Assembly: GCA_050485905.1 (NCBI GenBank)
Contig: JBJHCH010000160.1
Location: 1-5,852, forward strand
From: JAWLCA01 sp050485905
Lineage (GTDB): Bacteria > Pseudomonadota > Alphaproteobacteria > Rhodobacterales > Rhodobacteraceae
DNA length: 5,852 nucleotides
Direction of reading: 5' to 3'
A program made the position numbers and the translations under genes. The stretch's first letter is position 1. Every line of letters begins with the position of its first letter. The notes beneath the pieces are model-generated. The model did not search any database. It was given only the letters and a program-made list of their open reading frames with translations, and was not told where the DNA came from. Shown here one piece after another: positions 1 to 5,339 of this stretch.

Positions 1-37
1 TACCTTTTCCGGTATGTATGGGAGAGGGTGTCGGGGT

Positions 38-1015
38 CTAGCGGCGCCCCGCGCGGCGGGCGGCGCGGTCGATTGCCTCTACCACCACCCCGGAATGGGT
101 GTGGTGCGGCATGTGGCCCGCGCCATCGAGAACCGTGATCTCGGCGTCGGGGATCAGATCCACCAGCGGCAGGCCGTGGATTTCCAGCGGAACGACCTGA
201 TCGCGGTCGCCGTGGACGATTTCCACCGGCATCGGCAGTTCGCCGTAGTGCTTTTCCATCTCGGTCAGATACGGCAGCAGGGCGGTGATCTGGCGGGCGT
301 TGGTGTGCAGCGTCTGCTGGCGCAGGGTCAGGCCGGCACCGATGTAGTCGGCATAGCCGGGCGGGGCGACATCGGGCTTGAAGATCGAATCGATCACCGT
401 GCGGGTCAGTCCCTCGGTCGCGAAGGCGCTGACAAGGGGCACGATGGTGGCGCCGCCGAAGCGGCTGGCGGTGATCGTGTAGGACGGCCCCAGCCCGCCC
501 TCCCACGGCCGGTTCGCGCCCGAGACGAGGACCAGTGCCGAGGTACGTCCCGGATCGCGCAGCGCCCAGGCCAGCGCGACCGACGCGCCGTAGCTGTGGC
601 CCATTATGATCGGGCGGCGCACGCCCAGTTCGTCGGCGGCGGCGCGCAGGTGGTCTGCCTGCACGATAGGGCTGAGGCCGCCGGGTTCGTCCAGCGCATC
701 CGACCAGCCGAGGCCGGGGCGGTCGAAGGCGATGACGCGGTATCTGCCCTTCAACTGGTCCACCAGCGCGAAGGTGAAATCGCGCGTGCTGCCGCTGGCG
801 CCGTGAAGCAGGATCAGATCCGGGCCGCTGCCCTCGACATGGGCGTGGACGCGGTGGCCGCCGACCAGGATGATCCGCCCGGTGGGGGGATAGCGTTCCT
901 CGGCCGCCGCCGCGCGGCTGTCGGCCCGATGACCGACCAGCGCGCCGCAACCGGCGAGCATGGCGGCGACGGCCGCGAGGGTCAGGAAGCTAGCGGCCAA
1001 TCTTGGTAAGGTCAT
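38..1015 (-). CDS. Lipoprotein alpha/beta-fold hydrolase
   Basis: A predicted 325-residue serine hydrolase of the alpha/beta superfamily. The N-terminus is a lipoprotein signal: positive Arg5, a hydrophobic stretch at about 7-20 and a lipobox Leu20-Ala21-Gly22-Cys23, so the mature protein should be lipid-anchored at Cys23. Gly at +2 argues against inner-membrane retention, but sorting is inference. The core shows an oxyanion-side HG (71-72), a DRPGLGWSD segment (98-106), the nucleophile elbow GHSYG with Ser141, acid Asp272 in HGDRDQVVP, and His301 in GAGHMPHH, so the triad is complete. It resembles the haloperoxidase/epoxide-hydrolase-like group. Substrate cannot be read from sequence. It is not MetX despite lying after metA: it is shorter and has a different elbow and a lipobox. 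An upstream in-frame ATG at 1108 would add 31 residues inside metA and bury the signal peptide, so 1015 is chosen. No clear Shine-Dalgarno precedes it, and the 26-base overlap with metA suggests translational coupling. Confidence 0.88.
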   Translation of the reverse strand: MTLPRLAASFLTLAAVAAMLAGCGALVGHRADSRAAAAEERYPPTGRIILVGGHRVHAHVEGSGPDLILLHGASGSTRDFTFALVDQLKGRYRVIAFDRPGLGWSDALDEPGGLSPIVQADHLRAAADELGVRRPIIMGHSYGASVALAWALRDPGRTSALVLVSGANRPWEGGLGPSYTITASRFGGATIVPLVSAFATEGLTRTVIDSIFKPDVAPPGYADYIGAGLTLRQQTLHTNARQITALLPYLTEMEKHYGELPMPVEIVHGDRDQVVPLEIHGLPLVDLIPDAEITVLDGAGHMPHHTHSGVVVEAIDRAARRAGRR

Positions 1016-1913
1016 AGGGTGTGGACTGGTAAATCTGGTTGATCCAGTTGCCATATAGAAGGTGCCCGTGGCTTCGCCAGCGATTGAGCGGGGGTTTCGT
1101 CGGGTCATCGTCGGGATAATAGTTCAAAGGCACGTTGATCGGCGTGCCCGATGCCACGTCGCGGTCGTATTCTTCCTTCAGCGTGCCACTATCGTATTCG
1201 AAGTGATTGAGGATCCATAAACTGCGCTTGCCCGCATCCTCGACCAGACAGGGACCGACCTGATCGGAGCCCAGCAGCGTGACGAGACCCGGCACCGCGT
1301 CGATGTCGGCCTGCCTGAGTTCCGTCCAGCGGCTGACCGGGATCACGCAATCGTCGGAGAACCCGCGCAGGTAGGGCGATGCGGGCACGAGGTTGCGGTG
1401 GCGGAAGCAACCGAACGCCTTGTGGTCCAGCATATGCTTCGGGATGCCGTGGAAATGCCAGGCCAGCGCCATGCCGCCCCAGCAGACGCCAAAGGTGGAA
1501 TGGACGTGGCTTTGCGTCCAGTCCATCACCTGAACCAGCTCGTCCCAGTAGGTCACATCCTCGAACGGCAGATGCTCGATGGGGGCGCCGGTGATGATGA
1601 AGCCGTCGAACTTCTCTCCCGTCGACGCGACCTCGGCGAAGGGGCGGTAGAATTCGGCCATGTGCTCTGGCGCGGTGTTGCGCGTCTCGTGCTCGGTCAT
1701 CCGCACGAGCGACAGGTCGATCTGCAGCGGCGTGGCGCCGATCAGGCGGGCGAACTGCGTCTCGGTCTGGATCTTCTTTGGCATCAGGTTCAAGAGGCCG
1801 ATGCGCAGCGGCCGGATATCCTGCCGGGCGGCGCGGTCCGCGCCCATGACCATGACGCCCTCGCGGTCGAGGATGTCATAGGCGGGGAGCGTCTCGGGCA
1901 GCTTGATCGGCAT
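990..1913 (-). CDS. metA: Homoserine O-acetyltransferase (MetA family)
   Basis: Acylates the hydroxyl of L-homoserine, the first committed step of methionine synthesis, in the cytoplasm. At 307 residues it is full length for the MetA/HTS family (glutamine-amidotransferase-like fold). Visible landmarks are the family N-terminus MPIKLPETLPAYDIL, LNLMPKKIQTETQ with Lys46/Lys47, the nucleophile Cys144 in FGVCWGG, and His237/Glu239 in NHFEY. These match E. coli Cys142, His235 and Glu237 with an offset of two. In TGAPIEHLPFEDVTYW, Glu113 falls where E. coli has Gly111. Glutamate there is the known mark of acetyl-CoA rather than succinyl-CoA use, so 'succinyltransferase' would be a misleading name. 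The start agrees with the family N-terminus. The gene lies 48 bases after the P-loop gene and overlaps the hydrolase by 26. The upstream gap lacks a Shine-Dalgarno, being C/T-rich on this strand, and I see no SAM-II riboswitch there. Confidence 0.97.
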   Translation of the reverse strand: MPIKLPETLPAYDILDREGVMVMGADRAARQDIRPLRIGLLNLMPKKIQTETQFARLIGATPLQIDLSLVRMTEHETRNTAPEHMAEFYRPFAEVASTGEKFDGFIITGAPIEHLPFEDVTYWDELVQVMDWTQSHVHSTFGVCWGGMALAWHFHGIPKHMLDHKAFGCFRHRNLVPASPYLRGFSDDCVIPVSRWTELRQADIDAVPGLVTLLGSDQVGPCLVEDAGKRSLWILNHFEYDSGTLKEEYDRDVASGTPINVPLNYYPDDDPTKPPLNRWRSHGHLLYGNWINQIYQSTPYDLTKIGR

Positions 1914-1961
1914 GGGAGGGGTCCGTTCGGGGGTTCGGGACAGGAAGGGCAGGTAGGTTCG
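1914..1961 (-). other. metA leader: C/T-rich gap with a tandem 8-bp repeat
   Basis: These 48 bases separate the P-loop stop from the metA ATG. On the minus strand they are C-rich and lack a purine-rich ribosome site. TCCCGAAC and CCCCGAAC stand in tandem at about 1925-1940. I see no terminator and no SAM-II riboswitch signature. Confidence 0.4.
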
Positions 1962-2828
1962 TCAGCCGCGCGCCTCAAGGGTGCGGGCGATCAGCGCGTC
2001 GAACTCGGCGGCAGAGTTCACGCGGGCGATATCCTCGGCGGTGACGGTGACGCCCCAGTTGCGGGCCATCGCGGCATAGAGCGGCTGGCGGTGGGCCAGC
2101 GCGCGGGCATAGGTCCAGCGCACGAAAGCATCGGGGTCAATCTGCTCCGGGGGGCGCCCGTCGGTGAACTCCTCCCACGCGGCGGTCAGGAAATCGGGGT
2201 GGTAATACATCGGCTTTGGCGCCCGGTCGAAGCGGCGAACCAGCTCGGCGGTATGGGCCTCCGACCCCTCAATCCCGACCAGCAGAAGGTTGGAGGAGAG
2301 GCTGGTCAACACCGGGTCGTCGGGGTCGTCGGGGTTCACCACCTCGCAGATCGAGCCGCCGGTGTCGCAGACGAAGTTGGGGTAGCCATAAAGCGCCTTG
2401 GCGCGGGCGATGAAATGCGGCGTGTCCAGCAGGGCCGCGATTTCTGCCGTGCGGTGCTGGTCCTGCCGGCGGCGGTATTCGTCGAAGGGCAAGCCGCCGC
2501 GCGCCGGGTCGCCGGGTTTGCCGAGGTAGGTGGAGAGGGGGGCGAGGTTGTCGAAGGTGATGTTGGACGCGATGTAGACGGAGTCTGTCAGCAGCAGCTC
2601 ACGCAAGAGCGGGAGCTTCATCGCCTCGGCCTTGAAGTTGTCGGCAATATGCTCGCCCATGTACCGGGTGCCGATACGGTAATCGATGGAGTAGTGGAAC
2701 CACCCGCCCGAAGCGCGCAGCAGGCTGGCGACATGGGTCTTGCCCAGGCCGGACATGCCGAACAGAGCCACGCGCCTTTCGGGGGCGTTCAGCCAGTCGT
2801 CGGGGGTGGTGTAGATCATCGCGCGCAT
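1962..2828 (-). CDS. P-loop NTPase/kinase-like protein, function unknown
   Basis: A 288-residue predicted cytoplasmic protein with a P-loop. Walker A is GMSGLGKT at 24-31, right after a hydrophobic beta strand (RRVALF, 18-23), as in NMP-kinase-like P-loop enzymes. The next strand ends in FHYSIDYRIGTRYM (44-57), where Asp49 sits like the substrate-side acid of small-molecule kinases. FVCDTGGSICEVV (152-164) with Asp155 could be a Walker-B-like strand. A basic EYRRRQDQHR stretch (118-126) could be a lid. There is no signal peptide, membrane segment or Cys cluster. I do not recognise a characterised family; similar proteins would usually be labelled just 'ATPase'. It lies 48 bases after the porin gene and 48 before metA, suggesting one transcript. 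The start is uncertain: ATG at 2828 has no clear ribosome site, while ATG at 2819 (MIYTTPDDW, 285 residues) has GGGA 8 bases upstream. Confidence 0.85.
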   Translation of the reverse strand: MRAMIYTTPDDWLNAPERRVALFGMSGLGKTHVASLLRASGGWFHYSIDYRIGTRYMGEHIADNFKAEAMKLPLLRELLLTDSVYIASNITFDNLAPLSTYLGKPGDPARGGLPFDEYRRRQDQHRTAEIAALLDTPHFIARAKALYGYPNFVCDTGGSICEVVNPDDPDDPVLTSLSSNLLLVGIEGSEAHTAELVRRFDRAPKPMYYHPDFLTAAWEEFTDGRPPEQIDPDAFVRWTYARALAHRQPLYAAMARNWGVTVTAEDIARVNSAAEFDALIARTLEARG

Positions 2829-2833
2829 CCCAT

Positions 2834-2857
2834 GGCCCGCGCCGGTATGCGCGGGCC
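2834..2857 (-). promoter_or_regulatory. Nine-bp GC hairpin between the porin and P-loop genes
   Basis: GGCCCGCGC (2834-2842) and GCGCGGGCC (2849-2857) form a perfect stem around a six-base loop. It starts 19 bases beyond the porin stop and ends five bases before the first ATG of the P-loop gene. No U-tract follows, so a simple terminator is unlikely. It could protect the porin mRNA 3' end, lowering expression of the genes after it, or limit ribosome access to the P-loop start. Role is inferred. Confidence 0.6.
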
Positions 2858-2876
2858 GGGGGATGCGGTCAACAGG

Positions 2877-3965
2877 TCAGAAATTGTAGCCCACGCGGAT
2901 GCCCGCGGCGATGGCACGGTTGTTGTTGAACTCTGCATTGCCGATCCGCGGCCGGGCGTCGCCGATGTCGATGTAGCGCAGCCCGGCGGTGACGCGGACA
3001 TTGTCCTGGGTATAGGTCGCGGCGATGCCGATGGACCGCTGGCCGTTCGTCGGGCCAAGGTTCGTGGTTTCAAACCGATGACCCTTTTCGTAGCCGAGCG
3101 TGCCGGCAACGGACCAGTTCTCGTTCAGGCGCCGGCCAACGCCGATGTTGAAGGTCGTGGTGTTGCGTGGGTAGGAGACCAGCGGCGGCTGACCAAGCGT
3201 GTTGGTGTAGAAGGGCGGCGAGATGTCGAACTTCGTCCACCTCTGCCAGCGGATGTTGCCGAAAAGCAGGGTGTCCGCCGCGATGCCGGTCTGGAATTCG
3301 AGATTGAGCGATTCCGGGACCGAGGTGTTGAAGCCGGCCTCGGCCACCGTGGCGCCGCCAAGCGTTTCGACGGAATCGAACTTGTGGGTGATGCGCGAGT
3401 TGTAGGTGAGCGCCACCCGCATCGCGATCTCGGGCCGCTCATAGGCCGCGCCAACCAGATAGCCGAGCCGACGGTCGGTGTTCGTCTCGGCGGTGTAGCT
3501 GCCGGGCAGCAGCGGCGACTCGATGCCGACCCGGCCCTTGGCCTGCTGCAGGCGCAGGCCGCCATAGACGCTGACGTTGTCGTTCATCCGGTAGCGCAGG
3601 ATGCCGGTCAGCGCGGCGCTATCGACCTTTCCGAAGGAGCCGGTTATCGGATAGGCGCTGGACGGATAGAGCGTGTCGGCGCCGATCGGCTGGTCCAGGA
3701 TGATGGCGAAATCCATGCGGTCGTTGATCGGCGCCTTGTAGCCGAATGACAGCGAGGTGTAGCTGCGGACCACATCACCGCTGCTTTCCCCGCTGGGCAG
3801 GAAGACCCCGGTGACGCGGGGGTTCACCGCGTTCAGGTTGAACTCGGCATAGCGGCCGGGTTCGAACAGCAGTGCGACGGACTGGCTCGATCGCTCCACG
3901 CCCCCTGCCAGCGCGGTGGTTGCGGATAGCGCAAGGGCGCCGGCGACCGGGGCAATACGTTTCAT
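2877..3965 (-). CDS. FadL/OMPP1-type outer-membrane protein
   Basis: A 362-residue predicted outer-membrane beta-barrel of the FadL/TodX family, which moves hydrophobic compounds such as long-chain fatty acids or aromatics across the outer membrane. Residues 1-20 form a signal peptide (MKR, then a hydrophobic core) with an Ala-Leu-Ala cleavage site before Gly21. The mature start GGVERSSQSVALLFEPGRYAE fits FadL-like proteins of Rhodobacterales. NPR at 48-50 may stand for the FadL N-terminal NPA-like turn. Alternating polar/aromatic strands fill about 68-362. The segment SLNLEFQTGIAAD through NIRWQRWTKFD (219-247) matches the family's late-barrel region. The chain ends in Tyr-Asn-Phe, the C-terminal aromatic used by the BAM assembly machinery. 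It is shorter than E. coli FadL (about 446 residues), so plug or loops are reduced. Substrate is not deducible. The ATG at 3965 is supported by a strong GGAGGA seven bases upstream. It looks like the first gene of a unit continuing into the P-loop gene. Confidence 0.9.
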   Translation of the reverse strand: MKRIAPVAGALALSATTALAGGVERSSQSVALLFEPGRYAEFNLNAVNPRVTGVFLPSGESSGDVVRSYTSLSFGYKAPINDRMDFAIILDQPIGADTLYPSSAYPITGSFGKVDSAALTGILRYRMNDNVSVYGGLRLQQAKGRVGIESPLLPGSYTAETNTDRRLGYLVGAAYERPEIAMRVALTYNSRITHKFDSVETLGGATVAEAGFNTSVPESLNLEFQTGIAADTLLFGNIRWQRWTKFDISPPFYTNTLGQPPLVSYPRNTTTFNIGVGRRLNENWSVAGTLGYEKGHRFETTNLGPTNGQRSIGIAATYTQDNVRVTAGLRYIDIGDARPRIGNAEFNNNRAIAAGIRVGYNF

Positions 3966-3972
3966 GGCGATG

Positions 3973-3981
3973 TCCTCCTCC
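3973..3981 (-). promoter_or_regulatory. Strong ribosome binding site of the FadL-type gene
   Basis: On the minus strand GGGAGGAGG is followed after about seven bases by the ATG at 3965. It is the best Shine-Dalgarno in the window and fixes the porin start. It sits directly after the leader hairpin at 3984-4008. Confidence 0.85.
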
Positions 3982-3983
3982 CA

Positions 3984-4008
3984 CGGGGCAGTGTGTCACG
4001 ATGCCCCG
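3984..4008 (-). promoter_or_regulatory. Hairpin just upstream of the porin ribosome site
   Basis: CGGGGCA at 3984-3990 and TGCCCCG at 4002-4008 form a perfect 7-bp stem. Within the 11-base loop, GTG (3991-3993) and CAC (3997-3999) could add three pairs beyond a two-base bulge. On the porin strand no U-run follows, so a rho-independent terminator is unlikely. It would lie in the 5' leader, two bases from the ribosome site, and could affect mRNA stability or ribosome access. Role is inferred. Confidence 0.5.
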
Positions 4009-4022
4009 CTCCAGCCTATACC

Positions 4023-4050
4023 GCTAGAATTTGATGATGATTCGCGTCAA
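4023..4050 (-). promoter_or_regulatory. Candidate sigma-70-type promoter for the porin gene
   Basis: On the minus strand TTGACG (4050-4045) resembles a -35 box, and 16 bases later TCTAGC (4028-4023) could be a weak -10 box matching only three of six consensus bases. Transcription would start near 4016, giving a leader of about 50 bases. The location in the largest gap is favourable, but the -10 is poor. Confidence 0.35.
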
Positions 4051-4062
4051 CTTGCGACGCGA
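4042..4062. promoter_or_regulatory. Perfect 7-bp inverted repeat, possible operator
   Basis: TCGCGTC (4042-4048) and GACGCGA (4056-4062) are perfect reverse complements separated by 7 bases, a form typical of dimeric regulator sites. It covers the candidate -35 box of the porin gene, so binding there would be expected to repress. An alternative is a weak terminator for the transporter gene that ends at 4090, since an A/T-richer stretch follows on the minus strand, but there is no real U-run. Confidence 0.45.
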
Positions 4063-4089
4063 CGTCACATTGCTGTCACTGACGCTTGG

Positions 4090-4998
4090 TCACTTGAGCG
4101 CGCGCAAGCCCGCGACGCGGCGGCCCTCGGCCCGGATGTTGATCCAGTTGGCCAGAATGATGACGCCGGCACCCAGCAGGACGAAGGGTTGCAGCGGCTC
4201 ATCGTAAAGCACCATGCCGATGATCACGATCACCGGCAGGCGGGCGAAATCGAACGGGATCACCACCACCGCAGGCGCCAGCGACAGGGCGCGGGTCAGG
4301 CAGAAATGCGCGATCAACCCGGCCGCCCCGACCACCGCCAACCAGGGCCAGCTTGCCGGCGCGGGCCAGGTGATGTGACCGTCGGCGCCCGAGATGACCA
4401 GGGCAAAGATCGCCTGCAGCACCACCAGCCAGAACAGGATGCAGGTGATCGTTTCGGTCCGCATCAGCAGCTTGGTGAAGATCGCGGAGCCGGCAAAGCC
4501 GATGGCAGCACCAGCGGCGGCCAGAAGCCCGAGGTTGAAGTTGGCGAAATCGGGCCGGGCGACGATCAGCACCCCGGCGAAGCCCATGATGGCGGTGAGC
4601 GCCCGAACCCGCGTCAGCCGTTCGCCCAGGATCAGCGGCGCGAGCACCGCCACCCAGAGCGGCGAGGTGAACTCCACCGCGAAAAGCTGCGCCAGCGGGA
4701 TCATCGTCAGCGCCCAGAACCAGAGGTTCTGCCCAGTGAAATGGCTGACGTTGCGGATCACCTGCAGGTGCATCGACCGGGTGGTGACCTGCCGCAGCGT
4801 GCCCGCCATCTGCGCCACCGCCACCAGCAGCACGATACCGATGAGCGAGCGGTAGAGCATCAGTTCGAAGGTATCGAGGTCGCTGGCCAGCGCCCGACCC
4901 GCCACCGCCATCGACGAGAACGAAATGATGGACCCGACCATCCAGCCTGCGGCGGCGAGCGGGCGATAGATCTCGCCGTCCTGGGGTGTGGCGGTCAT
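4090..4998 (-). CDS. EamA/DMT-superfamily transporter
   Basis: A 302-residue inner-membrane protein of the drug/metabolite transporter superfamily, with two EamA repeats and about ten predicted transmembrane helices. Repeat one covers about 14-148 and holds the family-typical PLWVAVLAPLILGERLT (113-129) followed by GFAGVLIVARPD (139-150). Repeat two covers about 158-287, with FDFARLPVIVIIGMVLYDEP (249-268) as the equivalent of the LGE segment. The short cytoplasmic tail is basic. Members export or import amino acids, nucleotides, drugs or metabolites, and substrate cannot be inferred here. The frame can be extended to a TTG at 5028, overlapping the upstream gene, but the ATG at 4998 leaves a clean 10-base gap and is preferred. 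No Shine-Dalgarno is obvious, so translation may depend on coupling to the ABM gene ending at 5009. Confidence 0.9.
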   Translation of the reverse strand: MTATPQDGEIYRPLAAAGWMVGSIISFSSMAVAGRALASDLDTFELMLYRSLIGIVLLVAVAQMAGTLRQVTTRSMHLQVIRNVSHFTGQNLWFWALTMIPLAQLFAVEFTSPLWVAVLAPLILGERLTRVRALTAIMGFAGVLIVARPDFANFNLGLLAAAGAAIGFAGSAIFTKLLMRTETITCILFWLVVLQAIFALVISGADGHITWPAPASWPWLAVVGAAGLIAHFCLTRALSLAPAVVVIPFDFARLPVIVIIGMVLYDEPLQPFVLLGAGVIILANWINIRAEGRRVAGLRALK

Positions 4999-5008
4999 GC
5001 GGAGTGGC

Positions 5009-5293
5009 TCAATCCGCGGCCGGTGCAACCGTGATGTCGCGGCGGATGGACCGGGTCGCTTCGGCCCAGGGGCTGGCGGCGGTGCGCGCCTTGTGCGCCT
5101 GAAACGCGGCCGCTTCGGTGTAAAGCTCTGACACGTCCCAGATCAGCGGGTCGGCTGAACGGGTGATGTCAAAGCGCAGGCAACCCGGCTCTCCACGCGA
5201 CAGGCGTATATGCTCGTCAACGCGCGCGACGACCACCTCCGCCTCTGCCTCGTCGGCGCAGATCAGTTGGCCGGTGACGGTGATACGGGACAT
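5009..5293 (-). CDS. Antibiotic biosynthesis monooxygenase (ABM) domain protein
   Basis: A 94-residue single-domain protein of the dimeric alpha/beta ABM fold (YgiN-, LsrG- and ActVA-Orf6-like), usual in length for the family. Visible marks are the N-terminal strand SRITVTGQLIC, a helix with His28 in DEHIRLSRGEPGCLRFDI (26-43), where EPGC is the classic turn, and WDVSELYTEAAAFQAHKA (52-69), with Glu57 and His67 in the conserved E-x(6)-F-x-x-H-like region. Members oxidise quinols or aromatics without cofactor, or act as isomerases, so the reaction is open and 'monooxygenase' is only a family name. It starts 46 bases after guaA, with AGGAG six to seven bases before the ATG, and is followed within 10 bases by the transporter, which may handle a related small molecule (inference). 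Confidence 0.85.
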   Translation of the reverse strand: MSRITVTGQLICADEAEAEVVVARVDEHIRLSRGEPGCLRFDITRSADPLIWDVSELYTEAAAFQAHKARTAASPWAEATRSIRRDITVAPAAD

Positions 5294-5298
5294 GACGC

Positions 5299-5304
5299 TC
5301 TCCT
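5299..5304 (-). promoter_or_regulatory. Ribosome binding site of the ABM gene
   Basis: AGGAGA on the minus strand ends five bases before the ATG at 5293 and supports that start. Confidence 0.75.
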
Positions 5305-5339
5305 GTCAGGCGGTGATGGGGTGGCAGGCGGCTGTGCCG

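Noticed and set aside
1..37. TACC...GGTA at 1-14 downstream of the hydrolase as a possible terminator.
   Set aside because: The stem is only four base pairs without a U-run, and the window ends there. I see nothing else in this stretch.
14..1009. A 331-codon plus-strand frame opposite the hydrolase.
   Set aside because: Antisense shadow. The opposite strand has a complete catalytic triad and lipobox.
1016..1108. Upstream extension of the hydrolase to an ATG at 1108.
   Set aside because: It would overlap metA by 119 bases and put 31 non-hydrophobic residues before a clear lipoprotein signal peptide.
1398..3749. A 783-codon open frame on the plus strand across metA, the P-loop gene and the porin gene.
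   Set aside because: It lies wholly antisense to three well-supported genes. Its translation is low-complexity, rich in Gly, Ala, Val, Arg and Asp, with no domain. Such frames are expected opposite genes with strong G/C third positions.
4064..4093. Three GTCAC copies at 4064, 4075 and 4089.
   Set aside because: Uneven spacing and short length, with the last copy overlapping the transporter stop codon. Likely chance.
4999..5028. TTG start adding ten residues to the transporter.
   Set aside because: It overlaps the ABM gene. The ATG at 4998 gives a normal N-terminus and a clean short gap.
3916..5034. A 372-codon plus-strand frame rich in His, Arg, Asp and Gln.
   Set aside because: Mirror of the transporter gene. 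The composition is what antisense reading of hydrophobic GC-rich codons produces, and it has no ribosome site or domain.
5294..5339. Direct repeat CAGGCGG at 5307-5313 and 5325-5331 between guaA and the ABM gene.
   Set aside because: Seven bases in GC-rich DNA is within chance, and there is no stem or U-tract to suggest a terminator or operator.
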